DNA of 64,000 bases. Source: Streptomyces sp. NBC_01268 (GTDB lineage Bacteria > Actinomycetota > Actinomycetes > Streptomycetales > Streptomycetaceae). Location: contig NZ_CP108454.1 of assembly GCF_036240795.1 (NCBI RefSeq), positions 4,898,001 to 4,962,000 on the forward strand, given 5' to 3'. The position numbers and the translations under genes were made by a program. The notes below the pieces were generated by a model that was given only the letters and a program-made list of their open reading frames with translations, was not told where the DNA came from and did not search any database. How positions within the stretch are numbered: position 1 is the first letter of the stretch; every line of letters begins with the position of its first letter. Positions 39,239 through 50,126 of the stretch are shown here, piece after piece.

Positions 39239-41893
39239 TTGAGTTCGGGACGTGGAGTACGTCGCAGACAGAACAAGCGGGTACGCCGTACGGCGATCGC
39301 GGCGGGTCTCGCCGCGGCGACGGTGCTGGGATTCCAGGCCGCCGCGAACGGCGCGGTGTTCGGCGAGGAGGGCCCCACGCCCAACCCGCCCAGCGTCTAC
39401 AGCGCCACGGGGGAGGAGACCGGACCCGTCAAGAGCGAGGTCCAGAAGCTGGCCCTGACCGACAAGGGCCACGGCGAAGCCGTCCTGTCCCAGCGTGACA
39501 CCCAGCGCTTCGGCCTCCTCGGCGTGTCCTGGACGGACCCCGAGGCGAAGATCAAGGGCAAGATCCAGGCCCGCTCCCGTGACGCCGAGACCGGCGCGTG
39601 GACCGAGTGGATGGACCTGGAGCCCTACCCGGCACTGCTCGACGGCAAGCGGGCCGGTGCCCGCGGCTCCACCGAGCCGATCTGGGTCGGCGCCTCCGAC
39701 GGCGCCGAGGTGCGGGTCACCGACGGTGCCGCCAGCGGTGTCCTCCCGGCCGGCCTCCGGCTGGACCTGGTCGACCCCGGTGCGCCCGCCAAGGCCGCCG
39801 CAGGCGACCTGAACGCGGAGACCGCGGCCTTCAAGGCCGACGTCCCGCCGACCCCGACCGGCCCCGAGTCGACGGCCCCGCGGCCGACGATCGTCAGCCG
39901 CGCCGAGTGGGGCGCCGACGAGTCCCTGAACAACGAGGGCCCGATCTACCTGCCCGGCGGGAAGATCAAGGCCGCGTTCGTGCACCACACGACGGACGCG
40001 GACTACGACTGCGCCCAGTCCGCCGCCCTGGTCAGGGCGATCCACGTCTACCACGTGAAGACCAACGGCTGGCGCGACCTCGGCTACAACTTCCTCGTCG
40101 ACAAGTGCGGCACGATCTTCGAGGGCCGCCAGGGCGGCGTCGACCAGCCGGTCCTGGGCGCGCACACCTACGGCTGGAACTCCGAGTCGACCAGCGTGTC
40201 CATCATGGGCAACTACACCGACAAGGCCGCGCCGCAGGCCGCGCTGATCTCGGCCTCCAAGGTCATCGCGTACAAGCTGGGCCAGTACGGCGTCGACCCG
40301 GCCGGCAAGGCCACGCTGACCGCCGGTGCCACGCAGAACAACTTCTTCGGCGACAAGTTCACCGTCGGCCAGACGTACACCTTCGACGCCGTCTCCGGGC
40401 ACCGCAACGGCTTCAACACCGAGTGCCCCGGCACCATGCTGTACCCGCAGCTGCCGCAGATCCGGGCGTACGCCACCGGTTCCCTCGCCAACCTCAAGGT
40501 CGACTCGCTCACCGGGGGTGCCACCCCGGTCGGCAGCGGCTACGAGACCCCCGGACCGGTCACCGTGAACTGGTCCACCAGCACCGCGCCGAACAGCCTC
40601 ATCAGCAAGTTCGAGGTCCTCGTCGACGGTCAGGTCGCCACCACGAGCTGGGGTCACATCCGCAGCTCCGCGGTGAACGTCAGCGGCTACGGCGACCACA
40701 GCGTCGCCGTCCGCGGTACGCACACCTCCGGCAAGGTCACGACCTCCGCGCCGGTCACCGTGACGGTGCCCGGGCCGAAGACCTACAAGCCGCTCACGCC
40801 CACCCGCCTGATGGACACCCGCTCCGGCCTCGGTGTGCCGAAGGCCAAGGTCGGTCCGGCAGGCGAGGTCACCCTGCAGGTCGCCGGCCAGGGCGGCGTC
40901 CCGGCCACCGGCGCCGGCGCCGTCGTGCTCAACGTGACCGCGACCGGTCCGACCGCGACCAGCTTCGTCTCCGTGTACCCGAACGGGACGGCCCGCACCA
41001 GCGCGTCGAACCTGAACTTCACCGCGGGCAAGACGATCCCGAACCTGGTCGTCGTGCCCGTCGTCGACGGCAAGGTGAAGTTCTACAACCACGCCGGATC
41101 GGTCGACCTGATCGCCGACGTCACCGGCTACTACGCCAAGGACACCAGCGGCTCGACCCACGTGAACCTCGGCCCGCTGCGGCTGATGGACACGCGTGCC
41201 GGGACCGGCGTCGCGAAGGCGAAGGTCGGCGCGGACAGCACGGTCGACCTCCAGGTCGCCGGCGTCAGCGGCGTCCCGGCCGACAAGGTCACCGCCGTGG
41301 TCCTGAACGTGACCGCGACCAACCCCACCGCGGGCAGCTTCGTGTCGGTCTTCCCGCACGGCACCGCCCGCACCAGCGCGTCGAACCTGAACTTCACCGC
41401 CGGCCAGACGATCCCGAACCTCGTGGTCGTCCCCGTCGTCGACGGCAAGGTCAGCTTCTACAACAAGTCCGGCTCGGTGGACCTGCTCGCCGACATCACG
41501 GGCTACTTCACGTCCGAGAACACCGGCGCCTCGCACATCAACCTGGGACCGAAGCGCCTGATGGACACCCGCTCCGGCCTCGGTGTCCGCAAGGGCGCCA
41601 TCGGCGCGGACAGCTTCGTCACGCTCGACGTGGCGGGCGTGCAGGGCGTCCCGGCGACCGGCGTCACGGCCGTCGTCCTCAACGTGACGGCGACCAACCC
41701 GACCTCGGGCAGCTTCGTCTCCGTCTACCCGGACGGCACCACCCGCACCAGCGCGTCGAACCTGAACTTCACCTCCGGCCTGACCATCCCCAACCTGGTG
41801 GTCGTGCCGGTCGTCAACGGCAAGGTGAACTTCTACAACAGGTCCGGCTCGGTCGACCTGCTCGCCGACATCACGGGTTACTTCACCAAGTGA
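39239..41893 (+). CDS. secreted PGRP/amidase-like protein with three C-terminal repeats
   Basis: A 884-aa protein exported by a basic N-terminus ([10 protein letters not shown]) and a hydrophobic Ala-rich segment. The Amidase_2/PGRP domain at about residues 220-400 has [49 protein letters not shown]-like [10 protein letters not shown] and [13 protein letters not shown] linker domain follows, then three ~125-aa repeats, each starting RLMDTRxGxGV and containing [20 protein letters not shown] and VDLxADxTGY. Such repeats are common on secreted Streptomyces wall proteins. I prefer the TTG start (GGAG five bases before) to ATG 39212, which has no ribosome binding site. It may bind or cut peptidoglycan; the substrate is unproven. 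Confidence 0.8.
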   Translation: MSSGRGVRRRQNKRVRRTAIAAGLAAATVLGFQAAANGAVFGEEGPTPNPPSVYSATGEETGPVKSEVQKLALTDKGHGEAVLSQRDTQRFGLLGVSWTDPEAKIKGKIQARSRDAETGAWTEWMDLEPYPALLDGKRAGARGSTEPIWVGASDGAEVRVTDGAASGVLPAGLRLDLVDPGAPAKAAAGDLNAETAAFKADVPPTPTGPESTAPRPTIVSRAEWGADESLNNEGPIYLPGGKIKAAFVHHTTDADYDCAQSAALVRAIHVYHVKTNGWRDLGYNFLVDKCGTIFEGRQGGVDQPVLGAHTYGWNSESTSVSIMGNYTDKAAPQAALISASKVIAYKLGQYGVDPAGKATLTAGATQNNFFGDKFTVGQTYTFDAVSGHRNGFNTECPGTMLYPQLPQIRAYATGSLANLKVDSLTGGATPVGSGYETPGPVTVNWSTSTAPNSLISKFEVLVDGQVATTSWGHIRSSAVNVSGYGDHSVAVRGTHTSGKVTTSAPVTVTVPGPKTYKPLTPTRLMDTRSGLGVPKAKVGPAGEVTLQVAGQGGVPATGAGAVVLNVTATGPTATSFVSVYPNGTARTSASNLNFTAGKTIPNLVVVPVVDGKVKFYNHAGSVDLIADVTGYYAKDTSGSTHVNLGPLRLMDTRAGTGVAKAKVGADSTVDLQVAGVSGVPADKVTAVVLNVTATNPTAGSFVSVFPHGTARTSASNLNFTAGQTIPNLVVVPVVDGKVSFYNKSGSVDLLADITGYFTSENTGASHINLGPKRLMDTRSGLGVRKGAIGADSFVTLDVAGVQGVPATGVTAVVLNVTATNPTSGSFVSVYPDGTTRTSASNLNFTSGLTIPNLVVVPVVNGKVNFYNRSGSVDLLADITGYFTK

Positions 41894-41912
41894 CCTGAGA
41901 ACGGCTCGCGTC

Positions 41913-41946
41913 GAGGGCCCGTCTCCCTGCGGGGAGGCGGGCCCTC
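41913..41946. terminator. terminator between convergent genes
   Basis: GAGGGCCCG (41913-41921) pairs with CGGGCCCTC (41938-41946), with inner CTCCC/GGGAG. It lies between the PGRP-like gene and the convergent deacetylase gene. Confidence 0.88.
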
Positions 41947-41953
41947 GGCGTTC

Positions 41954-43945
41954 CTACGGGCGCCACGCCCAGGGCCGCGCATCCGCCCCGAGGCCGACCA
42001 CCGCCCCCGCGTGCGGCACCGCGTCGCCGACCGGCACGGGTCCTCCCGTACGGGTGTACGGACGCCCCGCGCGGTACAGCTGGACCCGGTGGCCCTGGTC
42101 CCGGCCCACGAGCACCGGGCGGCCGTCGGGGCCGGGCGCTGCGGACAGCAGGCCGTAGCCGTCGAAGGCGGGGGCGGTGCCGGTCGTCGTGCGCAGCCGG
42201 GCCTCCGCCGGGCGCCGGTAGAAGACCTGGACGCCGCCCGGGGCCGGGACCGCGGCGACCGGGTCGCCGGCGAGCGGGAGCGGGGCCCCGGGGGAGCCGT
42301 CGACCCAGTGCCGTACCGCGTCCCGGCCGGCCGCCAGGACGTGCACCCGGCCGTCGGCGCCGGTCAGCGCGGTCAGACCGTCCTGGAGCTCGCCCTGCGC
42401 CGGGAGCGCCCGCCACGGGCCCCAGGAGCCGTCGGCGTCCCGTACCCGGGTGGAGACGCCCTGGTCGGCGTCGCGCACGAAGAGGTGGACCCGCCCGTCG
42501 GGCGCCGTGACGGCCACCGGCGCGCCGATCCGGCGCCCGCGGTCGTCGCCGCGCTCCGGGTTGCCGAGGCCCCGCCAGGCGAGGAACGGGCCACCGGGGG
42601 AGCGCTGCTCCAGGACCACCAGCTCGCGCCGGTTCGGGCCGCCGCGGCCCGCGAGGGCGGCGAAGCGCACCCCGAAGAGCAGCACCCGGCCGTCGCGGAG
42701 CACCGTCCGGGCCAGCGCGGGCGCCAGCGGGCCGCCGCCCAGGTCCTCGGGGGCGCCGAAGCGGCCGGAGCCGGGGGCCGTCTCGCGCCAGCGGACCGCG
42801 CGCAGCCCGAGCACGCCGTACGCGGCGAGCCGGCCGTCCGGCTCGGTGGCGACGGCGGGCGCCGGGGCGGGCCAGCGGTAGTGGGTGGAGCGCACCCAGC
42901 CCTTCTTGTTGGTGAGGGGCCGGTCGCCGCCGACGCCGTAGTCGCCGCAGCCGGAGGGGTTGCCGCACTCCCATGAGGGGTCGCCGCCGTAGGGGGCGAG
43001 GTGGCCGGCCTTCTCGGCGAGGACCTGAGGCGGGAGGTTCTTGGGCCAGTGCCGGTTGTAGTAGCCGCGGAAGGCGGTGACGGTGAACGCGGGGACGGGC
43101 CCGCCGCCGGCGGTGGCGTCGGCGACCCGGCGCAGCAGCGCCGCCCAGGTGAAGCAGGCGACGGCGGTGTGGTCGCCGTGGTCGGAGTAGCCGGGCTGCT
43201 CGCTGTCCCGCCTGCGGGTGGCCTCGGTGCTGTGCTGAAGGTCCGGGTCCGGGTCGAGGGTGTGCACGACGGTGGGCCGGTACGTGGCGAGGAGCCCGGC
43301 GAGGACCTCGGTCAGGCCGTCGTGGTCGTAGCGGTCGGCGCGGGTCACGGGGGAGTCCGCGGACAGGTGGGTGCGCAGTTCCAGGGCGCGGTCCTCCCAC
43401 AGGGAGGGGAGCGCCATGGAGCGGCGGGAGGTGTGCATGGGGAGGTTGAGGAAGAGCAGCTCCACCCGGCGCCCGCCGTGCACGAGCGTGTCGGCCTCGG
43501 CCTGCCGTCCGCCCGCGAGAGAGAAGATTCGTTTCTTCCACGGGGCGAACCGGTCCGCGCCGAGCGCTTCCGCGTACGCCTGCCGTAGGCCCTGGTGGCG
43601 GGCGGAGGAGTAGGCGGCCCGGTCGGGGGGCGTCTCGGGCATGCCCTTGATCCGGTTGACGCCGGTGTGCTCGCCCGCCGTGACGTACACGGAGACGAGC
43701 GGGACCCCGGCGTCGAGCAGCCGCTGGGTGTCGGGGTTCATGAAGTACAGGTCGTCGTCCGGGTGCGCGGCGAACTGCATCAGCAGCGCCCTGCCGTCCC
43801 GCGCGGCCACCGGCAGACCCGGCTTCGGATCCGCGCTCGGCCCGACGCGGGGCCGCGGCGGTACGGAACACCCGGCGGCGGTCGCGGCGGCGACCGCGGC
43901 CGCTCCCGCGAGAACACTGCGCCGCGCCACTCTTCTGCTGTCCAC
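41954..43945 (-). CDS. PIG-L-type deacetylase-like lipoprotein with C-terminal propeller
   Basis: A 663-aa protein. It has a Tat-like N-terminus (DSRRVARRSVLAGAAAVAAA) and the lipobox TAAGC. The deacetylase domain has MQFAAHPDDDLYFMNP (zinc AHPDD motif) and YSDHGDHTAVA (third zinc His), as in GlcNAc-PI or mycothiol-type de-N-acetylases. From about residue 360 on it is repetitive, with GRVHLFVRDADQG and GRVHVLAAGRDA blades suggesting a beta-propeller. I favour GTG 43945 (GGGGGA upstream, normal Tat length); ATG 43993 would add 16 residues but lacks a ribosome binding site. The substrate is unknown. Confidence 0.8.
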   Translation of the reverse strand: MDSRRVARRSVLAGAAAVAAATAAGCSVPPRPRVGPSADPKPGLPVAARDGRALLMQFAAHPDDDLYFMNPDTQRLLDAGVPLVSVYVTAGEHTGVNRIKGMPETPPDRAAYSSARHQGLRQAYAEALGADRFAPWKKRIFSLAGGRQAEADTLVHGGRRVELLFLNLPMHTSRRSMALPSLWEDRALELRTHLSADSPVTRADRYDHDGLTEVLAGLLATYRPTVVHTLDPDPDLQHSTEATRRRDSEQPGYSDHGDHTAVACFTWAALLRRVADATAGGGPVPAFTVTAFRGYYNRHWPKNLPPQVLAEKAGHLAPYGGDPSWECGNPSGCGDYGVGGDRPLTNKKGWVRSTHYRWPAPAPAVATEPDGRLAAYGVLGLRAVRWRETAPGSGRFGAPEDLGGGPLAPALARTVLRDGRVLLFGVRFAALAGRGGPNRRELVVLEQRSPGGPFLAWRGLGNPERGDDRGRRIGAPVAVTAPDGRVHLFVRDADQGVSTRVRDADGSWGPWRALPAQGELQDGLTALTGADGRVHVLAAGRDAVRHWVDGSPGAPLPLAGDPVAAVPAPGGVQVFYRRPAEARLRTTTGTAPAFDGYGLLSAAPGPDGRPVLVGRDQGHRVQLYRAGRPYTRTGGPVPVGDAVPHAGAVVGLGADARPWAWRP

Positions 43946-44152
43946 CGGTCGTACGTCCCCCGTGCGTCGTGCTGCGTACTGGCCTCGTGCCATCTGATGA
44001 GACGGTCATACGATCGCCCGGGTTCAACGGTAAGCCGCCGTGCGCGGTCACGAACTGATCAAGAGGCCCTGACCAGGCTTTTCCGCCCGTCCGGAGACGT
44101 GAGAACGTCCGGATCGCAGGATGAGACGCAGCAGCACCCGGGGTGGGACAGC

Positions 44153-45319
44153 ATGAGTGAGAAGCCGTCGGTCTCCGACGAGGAATGGGCCTCGTTCGTC
44201 GAGGCCGCGCGCGAGCAGGGGCTCGGCACGGAGGAACAGGAGAAGCTCCTGAAGAAGGCCAGGCCGCCGAAGCGGTCGAAGCCGCCCAAGGCGCCGAAGC
44301 CGCCGAAGCGCCAGGAGCCCGCGGGCTGGCGCACCGGGCCCGCCTGGCAGGAGATGAACGGCACCGCCCGCCGCCGGGGCCGGGCCAAGGCCGCGCTCGG
44401 GATCACCCTGGTCGCCGCCCTCGCCCTGGTCGCCGTACGCCCCCAGCTGCTGACCGACCACCTTCCCGAGGGCGTGACGTCCGCGCTGCCGTCCAGCTGG
44501 ACCGACCGCCCCGAGGACACCACCCCGCTCGCCGCCGAGACGGCCCGCCCGACCGCGGCGCCGGACGCGGTGGACCCGCACCGCCCGACCCTGAAGGAGC
44601 CCTTCAAGGGCTCCCCGGCGTTGCGCTGGGCCGACGGGGCGGCGGGGATCGAGCTGCCGCCGGCGAAGGCGGTGGGCTGGATGTCGAAGGAGCAGGCCGC
44701 GACCGCCCTGAAGCGCTCCAAGGCCTTCCTGGTCGCGGCGAACCTGGACCCGGCGGTCCTCAGGGGCGGCAGGCCCGCCGACGCGCTGGCGCTGGTCGAG
44801 CCGACGCAGCCGGCCCGCAAGCAGCTGGAGGGCTGGCTGGCCCGGCCGACGAAGGAGACCGACCCCACGGCGGTCTTCAGCCGCTTCTCCCCGTCCGAGG
44901 TCAAGTTGGTCGGCACGGTCGTGAAGACCCGGGGCCGGATGACGATGGAGGCCGGCGAGGGGGAGCAGAAGGGCGCGGTGCTCGTCCACGTCGACTACAG
45001 CTTCGTCTACCCGCTGGTGCAGGTCAGGCCCGGAGCCGACGAGGTCACCCGCACGATCGTCCGGCGCGAGATGGTCTTCGGCTTCTACGACTCGACGCGG
45101 TACCGCGTCACCCAGGGCAAGCTCTCCCTGCACCGCTGGAGCTCCGACGTCGGCAACAGCTCCTGCGAGCGCGACGGCGACGGCTTCTACCACCCGGCCT
45201 TCCAGGGGGACCCTGCCACCACCGAGCCCGGCACCGCGGGCCCGGAGATCGACCCGTACGACCGCACCAAGGGCCTCGACCAGCGCCCGAAGGAGTGCGG
45301 CACGGTCTCCCGCGTCTGA
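44153..45319 (+). CDS. single-pass membrane protein of unknown function
   Basis: A 388-aa protein. The cytoplasmic N-terminus is acidic then Lys/Pro-rich (ARPPKRSKPPKAPKPPK). One transmembrane helix at about residues 86-103 (ALGITLVAALALVAV) is followed by a ~280-aa extracellular domain. That domain includes HRPTLKEPFKGSPALRWADG and REMVFGFYDSTRYRVTQGK, with two late Cys. The same architecture occurs in Streptomyces near the ribosomal region. No catalytic motif is seen. ATG 44153 is preceded by GGGGTGGGACAGC. Confidence 0.75.
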   Translation: MSEKPSVSDEEWASFVEAAREQGLGTEEQEKLLKKARPPKRSKPPKAPKPPKRQEPAGWRTGPAWQEMNGTARRRGRAKAALGITLVAALALVAVRPQLLTDHLPEGVTSALPSSWTDRPEDTTPLAAETARPTAAPDAVDPHRPTLKEPFKGSPALRWADGAAGIELPPAKAVGWMSKEQAATALKRSKAFLVAANLDPAVLRGGRPADALALVEPTQPARKQLEGWLARPTKETDPTAVFSRFSPSEVKLVGTVVKTRGRMTMEAGEGEQKGAVLVHVDYSFVYPLVQVRPGADEVTRTIVRREMVFGFYDSTRYRVTQGKLSLHRWSSDVGNSSCERDGDGFYHPAFQGDPATTEPGTAGPEIDPYDRTKGLDQRPKECGTVSRV

Positions 45320-45374
45320 ACCGCGGCACCGTCGCCCCTCCCGGGGGCGCGACCCACCCGTCGTGCCCCTGCGT

Positions 45375-45401
45375 GTACCCCGACGTGACGTGGGGTACAG
45401 T
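45375..45401 (+). promoter_or_regulatory. inverted repeat with -10-like sequence upstream of the S10 operon
   Basis: GTACCCC (45375-45381) and GGGGTAC (45392-45398) are separated by 10 bases, and TACAGT (45396-45401) could be a -10. It sits in the 460-base gap before rpsJ, which holds no gene. Confidence 0.4.
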
Positions 45402-45673
45402 CTTCGCCGCCGATTGGCGGCGGGATGGCCGCGTATGGCAGACTGTCGGGGTTGCTCGGTTGAGTGCCGATGCTGCGCGCCTCCCGCCGGGAGGACCGGA
45501 AGCGAGTCCCACAGTACTCGTCGCCCCCCAGGGGCGGACGTACGGGAATCTTTCGGGAAGTGTCAGCGGGGCCTCTACCAGGCACCCGGTGGGTGTTCCA
45601 CCCCCGTCTCGCGGTCCATGGCCCGCACCCCCTTGGTTGGGAATTCCTCAGGGAATTCTTCGTAGAGGGAGTG

Positions 45674-45700
45674 CGACACGCCCGACCGCGTGGGTCGGAG
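45674..45700 (+). promoter_or_regulatory. conserved leader element upstream of rpsJ
   Basis: This 27-base block matches the rpsL leader at 34632-34658 in 26 of 27 positions, including the CCGACC/GGTCGG hairpin. It lies ~80 bases before rpsJ. It is likely a transcribed leader structure shared by two ribosomal operons. Confidence 0.6.
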
Positions 45701-45779
45701 GAGGAGCGGTGTTCTCGACAGAGGACGCAGCCGCCCGGGTTCCAGAGCGTTACGACAGAGACAGGACTACGAAGTAGCC

Positions 45780-46088
45780 ATGGCGGGACAGAAGATCCGC
45801 ATCCGGCTCAAGGCCTACGACCACGAGGTCATCGACTCCTCGGCGAAGAAGATCGTCGAGACGGTGACGCGCACTGGTGCGTCGGTCGCGGGCCCGGTGC
45901 CGCTGCCCACTGAGAAGAACGTGTACTGCGTCATCAAGTCGCCGCACAAGTACAAGGACTCGCGCGAGCACTTCGAGATGCGCACGCACAAGCGCCTCAT
46001 CGACATCCTCGACCCCACGCCGAAGACGGTCGACTCGCTCATGCGTCTCGACCTGCCGGCTGGCGTCGACATCGAGATCAAGCTCTGA
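45780..46088 (+). CDS. rpsJ: 30S ribosomal protein S10 / NusE
   Basis: S10 (102 aa) is part of the 30S head and, as NusE, binds the NusG KOW domain. It reads [19 protein letters not shown] and [10 protein letters not shown]. First gene of the S10 operon. ATG 45780 gives the family length; upstream in-frame sequence is not conserved. Confidence 0.97.
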   Translation: MAGQKIRIRLKAYDHEVIDSSAKKIVETVTRTGASVAGPVPLPTEKNVYCVIKSPHKYKDSREHFEMRTHKRLIDILDPTPKTVDSLMRLDLPAGVDIEIKL

Positions 46089-46101
46089 GGTGACGCGCGA
46101 G

Positions 46102-46746
46102 ATGGCTAAGAACATCAAGGGCATCCTGGGCGAGAAGCTCGGCATGACGCAGGTCTGGGACGAGAACAACCGGGTCGTCCCGGTGACCGTCGTCAAGGCC
46201 GGCCCGAATGTCGTGACCCAGGTCCGTACGAACGACAACGACGGCTACGAGTCGGTCCAGATCGCCTTCGGCGAGATCGACCCGCGCAAGGTGAACAAGC
46301 CCCTCAAGGGTCACTTCGCCAAGGCCGATGTCACCCCGCGCCGCCACCTGGTGGAGCTCCGTACCGCTGACGCCTCCGAGTACACGCTCGGCCAGGAGAT
46401 CACCGCTGAGCTCTTCGAGGCCGGCGTGAAGGTCGACGTCACCGGTAAGAGCAAGGGCAAGGGCTTTGCCGGTGTCATGAAGCGCCACAACTTCCGTGGT
46501 GGCAAGGCTTCTCACGGTGCCCACCGCGTGCACCGTAAGCCTGGTTCGATCGGTGGCTGCGCCACCCCGGGCCGCGTCTTCAAGGGCATGCGCATGGCCG
46601 GCCGTATGGGCAACGAGCGCGTGACCACCCAGAACCTGACCGTCCACGCCGTTGACGCGGAAAAGGGACTGCTGCTCATCAAGGGCGCCGTTCCCGGCCC
46701 GAACGGTGGCCTCGTCCTGGTCCGCACCGCGGCCAAGGGGGTTTGA
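46102..46746 (+). CDS. rplC: 50S ribosomal protein L3
   Basis: L3 (214 aa) is an early 50S assembly protein near the peptidyl transferase centre. It has [13 protein letters not shown] and the central loop [23 protein letters not shown] 46102 follows GAGGTGACGCGCGAG; the upstream frame overlaps rpsJ. Confidence 0.97.
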   Translation: MAKNIKGILGEKLGMTQVWDENNRVVPVTVVKAGPNVVTQVRTNDNDGYESVQIAFGEIDPRKVNKPLKGHFAKADVTPRRHLVELRTADASEYTLGQEITAELFEAGVKVDVTGKSKGKGFAGVMKRHNFRGGKASHGAHRVHRKPGSIGGCATPGRVFKGMRMAGRMGNERVTTQNLTVHAVDAEKGLLLIKGAVPGPNGGLVLVRTAAKGV

Positions 46747-46753
46747 GGAACCG

Positions 46754-47404
46754 ATGAGCACCATTGACATCCTGTCGCCCTCCGGCGACAAGGCCGGCAC
46801 CGTCGAGCTCCCCGCGGAGATCTTCGGCGCCAAGGTCAGCGTCCCGCTGATCCACCAGGTCGTCGTTGCGCAGCTGGCCGCGGCCCGTCAGGGCACGCAC
46901 AAGGTCAAGACGCGTGGCGAGGTCCGTGGTGGTGGCCGCAAGCCGTACCGCCAGAAGGGCACCGGCCGCGCCCGTCAGGGCTCGACCCGCGCGCCGCAGT
47001 TCGCCGGTGGTGGCGTCGTGCACGGTCCCGTGCCGCGTGACTACTCGCAGCGGACTCCGAAGAAGATGAAGGCCGCCGCCCTCCGCGGTGCCCTCTCGGA
47101 CCGCGCGAACCACTCCCGCATCCACGTCGTCACCGACGTGGTCGAGGGTGGCATCTCCACCAAGGCCGCGAAGACGCTGTTCGGCAAGATCTCGGAGCGC
47201 AAGAACCTGCTCCTGGTCGTCGAGCGCTCCGACGAGGCCGCGTGGCTGTCCGCCCGCAACCTGCCCCAGGTGCACATCCTGGAGCCGGGCCAGCTCAACA
47301 CGTACGACGTGATCGTCTCCGACGACGTGGTCTTCACCAAGGCCGCCTTCGAGTCCTTCGTGTCTGGCCCCCAGACCGCTGAGACCGAAGGGAGCGACGC
47401 CTGA
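46754..47404 (+). CDS. rplD: 50S ribosomal protein L4
   Basis: L4 (216 aa) lines the exit tunnel; in E. coli it also represses the S10 operon. The tunnel loop [19 protein letters not shown] is intact at about residues 56-80. It starts 7 bases after the rplC stop, and its own stop overlaps rplW. Confidence 0.97.
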   Translation: MSTIDILSPSGDKAGTVELPAEIFGAKVSVPLIHQVVVAQLAAARQGTHKVKTRGEVRGGGRKPYRQKGTGRARQGSTRAPQFAGGGVVHGPVPRDYSQRTPKKMKAAALRGALSDRANHSRIHVVTDVVEGGISTKAAKTLFGKISERKNLLLVVERSDEAAWLSARNLPQVHILEPGQLNTYDVIVSDDVVFTKAAFESFVSGPQTAETEGSDA

Positions 47405-47727
47405 TGACTGAGGCCGTCGTCACCAGCAAGACCTTCTCGGACCCGCGCGACATTCTCGTCAAGCCGGTCGTCTCGGAGAAGAGCTACGCTCTGCTGGACG
47501 AGAACAAGTACACGTTCATCGTCGCGCCTGGCTCCAACAAGACCCAGATCAAGCAGGCCGTCGAGGCGGTCTTCTCGGTCAAGGTCACCGGGGTCAACAC
47601 GATCAACCGCCAGGGTAAGCGCAAGCGCACCAAGGCCGGTTTCGGCAAGCGCAAGGACACCAAGCGCGCCATCGTGACCCTTGCTGAGGGCAACCGTATC
47701 GACATCTTCGGCGGTCCGACCGCCTAA
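47404..47727 (+). CDS. rplW: 50S ribosomal protein L23
   Basis: L23 (107 aa) sits at the tunnel exit and binds SRP and trigger factor. It has [17 protein letters not shown] and [24 protein letters not shown] 47404 overlaps the rplD stop, indicating coupling. Confidence 0.97.
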   Translation: MTEAVVTSKTFSDPRDILVKPVVSEKSYALLDENKYTFIVAPGSNKTQIKQAVEAVFSVKVTGVNTINRQGKRKRTKAGFGKRKDTKRAIVTLAEGNRIDIFGGPTA

Positions 47728-47767
47728 GGGCGGTCTGGATCGTCCGGAATCGGACGAGGACTGAGAA

Positions 47768-48604
47768 ATGGGAATCCGCAAGTACAAGCCGACTACGCCG
47801 GGCCGTCGTGGCTCCTCCGTAGCCGACTTCGTCGAGATCACGCGGTCCACGCCGGAGAAGTCGCTGGTTCGCCCCCTGCACAGCAAGGGCGGCCGTAACA
47901 ACACCGGTCGGATCACCGTTCGCCACCAGGGTGGTGGACACAAGCGCGCCTACCGTCTGATCGACTTCCGTCGTCACGACAAGGACGGCGTGCCGGCCAA
48001 GGTCGCGCACATCGAGTACGACCCCAACCGCACCGCGCGCATCGCGCTGCTCCACTACGCGGACGGCGAGAAGCGCTACATCATCGCCCCCAAGGGTCTG
48101 ACGCAGGGTGACCGCGTCGAGAACGGCCCGGGCGCGGACATCAAGCCCGGTAACAACCTGGCCCTCCGCAACATCCCGGTCGGTACCACGATCCACGCGA
48201 TCGAGCTCCGCCCCGGTGGCGGCGCCAAGTTCGCGCGTTCCGCTGGTGCCTCCGTGCAGCTGCTGGCGAAGGAGGGCACGATGGCCCACCTTCGTATGCC
48301 GTCCGGTGAGATCCGTCTCGTCGACGCCCGCTGCCGCGCCACCATCGGCGAGGTCGGCAACGCCGAGCAGTCGAACATCAACTGGGGTAAGGCCGGCCGT
48401 AAGCGCTGGCTGGGCGTTCGCCCGACCGTCCGCGGTGTGGCGATGAACCCGGTTGACCACCCGCACGGTGGTGGTGAGGGCAAGACCTCCGGTGGTCGCC
48501 ACCCGGTCTCCCCGTGGGGTCAGAAGGAGGGTCGTACTCGTTCGCCGAAGAAGGCTTCGAACAAGTACATCGTCCGCCGCCGCAAGACGAACAAGAAGCG
48601 CTAG
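47768..48604 (+). CDS. rplB: 50S ribosomal protein L2
   Basis: L2 (278 aa) is the most conserved 50S protein and is needed for subunit joining. It has [29 protein letters not shown] and the C-terminal [14 protein letters not shown] with the conserved His. Confidence 0.98.
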   Translation: MGIRKYKPTTPGRRGSSVADFVEITRSTPEKSLVRPLHSKGGRNNTGRITVRHQGGGHKRAYRLIDFRRHDKDGVPAKVAHIEYDPNRTARIALLHYADGEKRYIIAPKGLTQGDRVENGPGADIKPGNNLALRNIPVGTTIHAIELRPGGGAKFARSAGASVQLLAKEGTMAHLRMPSGEIRLVDARCRATIGEVGNAEQSNINWGKAGRKRWLGVRPTVRGVAMNPVDHPHGGGEGKTSGGRHPVSPWGQKEGRTRSPKKASNKYIVRRRKTNKKR

Positions 48605-48616
48605 GAGCGGGTTTAG

Positions 48617-48898
48617 ATGCCGCGCAGTCTCAAGAAGGGACCCTTCGTCGACGGCCACCTCGTCAAGAAGGTGGACGCCCAGAACGAAGCCGGTACCAAG
48701 AACGTCATCAAGACCTGGTCCCGTCGCTCGATGATCATCCCGGCCATGCTCGGCCACACGATCGCGGTGCACAACGGCAAGACCCACATTCCGGTGTTTG
48801 TCACCGAGTCGATGGTCGGCCACAAGCTCGGCGAGTTCTCGCCGACGCGCACCTTCCGGGGTCACGTGAAGGACGACCGGAAGTCGAAGCGCCGCTAG
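48617..48898 (+). CDS. rpsS: 30S ribosomal protein S19
   Basis: S19 (93 aa) is part of the 30S head next to S13. It begins [12 protein letters not shown] and contains [16 protein letters not shown]. It is 12 bases after rplB. Confidence 0.97.
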   Translation: MPRSLKKGPFVDGHLVKKVDAQNEAGTKNVIKTWSRRSMIIPAMLGHTIAVHNGKTHIPVFVTESMVGHKLGEFSPTRTFRGHVKDDRKSKRR

Positions 48899-48940
48899 TA
48901 GCGGGGTGGAATGACCATGACAGACACTGGAAGGACAACC

Positions 48941-49288
48941 ATGGAAGCCAGGGCCCAGGCGCGGTACATCCGCGTCACGCCCATGAAGGCCCGCCGCGTG
49001 GTGGACCTTATCCGTGGCATGGACGCCACGGAGGCTCAGGCGGTCCTGCGTTTCGCCCCGCAGGCCGCGAGCGTGCCGGTTGGCAAGGTGCTGGACAGCG
49101 CCATCGCCAACGCCGCGCACAACTACGACCACACTGACGCCTCTTCGCTGGTCATCAGCGAGGCGTACGTGGATGAGGGCCCGACCCTGAAGCGGTTCCG
49201 TCCGCGTGCTCAGGGCCGTGCCTACCGGATCCGTAAGCGGACCAGCCACATCACCGTGGTCGTCAGCAGCAAGGAAGGAACCCGGTAA
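48941..49288 (+). CDS. rplV: 50S ribosomal protein L22
   Basis: L22 (115 aa) reaches into the exit tunnel with its beta hairpin. It begins [20 protein letters not shown] and has [22 protein letters not shown] chose ATG 48941, preceded by GGAAGGACAACC. An in-frame ATG at 48911 would add [10 protein letters not shown], which may also be used. The end overlaps rpsC by one base. Confidence 0.93.
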   Translation: MEARAQARYIRVTPMKARRVVDLIRGMDATEAQAVLRFAPQAASVPVGKVLDSAIANAAHNYDHTDASSLVISEAYVDEGPTLKRFRPRAQGRAYRIRKRTSHITVVVSSKEGTR

Positions 49289-50121
49289 TGGGCCAGAAGG
49301 TTAACCCGCATGGGTTCCGGCTCGGCATCACCACGGACTTCAAGTCCCGGTGGTACGCCGACAAGCTGTACAAGGACTACGTCAAGGAAGACGTCGCCAT
49401 CCGTCGGATGCTGACGTCCGGCATGGAGCGCGCCGGCATCTCGAAGGTTGAGATCGAGCGCACCCGTGACCGCGTCCGCGTGGACATCCACACGGCTCGC
49501 CCGGGCATTGTCATCGGTCGCCGCGGCGCCGAGGCCGACAAGATCCGTGGCCAGCTGGAGAAGCTGACCGGCAAGCAGGTTCAGCTCAACATCCTCGAGG
49601 TCAAGAACCCCGAGATGGACGCTCAGCTGGTGGCCCAGGCCGTCGCCGAGCAGCTGTCCTCCCGCGTCTCCTTCCGTCGCGCCATGCGTAAGAGCATGCA
49701 GGGCACGATGAAGGCCGGCGCCAAGGGCATCAAGATCCAGTGTGGTGGCCGTCTCGGCGGCGCCGAGATGTCCCGCTCGGAGTTCTACCGCGAGGGCCGT
49801 GTGCCCCTGCACACGCTCCGCGCGAACGTCGACTACGGCTTCTTCGAGGCCAAGACGACCTTCGGCCGCATCGGTGTGAAGGTCTGGATCTACAAGGGCG
49901 ACGTCAAGAACATCGCCGAGGTCCGCGCCGAGAACGCTGCTGCCCGCGCTGGCAACCGCCCGGCCCGTGGCGGCGCTGACCGTCCGGCCGGCCGCGGTGG
50001 TCGCGGTGGCGAGCGTGGCGGTCGCGGCCGCAAGCCGCAGCAGGCTCAGGCTGCCGAGGCCCCCAAGGCCGACGCTCCCGCCGCCGCTCCGGCTGCTGAG
50101 AGCACCGGAACGGAGGCCTGA
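49288..50121 (+). CDS. rpsC: 30S ribosomal protein S3 with RG-rich tail
   Basis: S3 (277 aa) lines the mRNA entry channel. It has [15 protein letters not shown], the KH-domain [12 protein letters not shown] and [13 protein letters not shown]. The last ~60 residues are Arg/Gly- and then Ala/Pro-rich ([14 protein letters not shown]), longer than in E. coli and disordered. The start is coupled to rplV. Confidence 0.97.
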   Translation: MGQKVNPHGFRLGITTDFKSRWYADKLYKDYVKEDVAIRRMLTSGMERAGISKVEIERTRDRVRVDIHTARPGIVIGRRGAEADKIRGQLEKLTGKQVQLNILEVKNPEMDAQLVAQAVAEQLSSRVSFRRAMRKSMQGTMKAGAKGIKIQCGGRLGGAEMSRSEFYREGRVPLHTLRANVDYGFFEAKTTFGRIGVKVWIYKGDVKNIAEVRAENAAARAGNRPARGGADRPAGRGGRGGERGGRGRKPQQAQAAEAPKADAPAAAPAAESTGTEA

Positions 50122-50126
50122 CCGAA

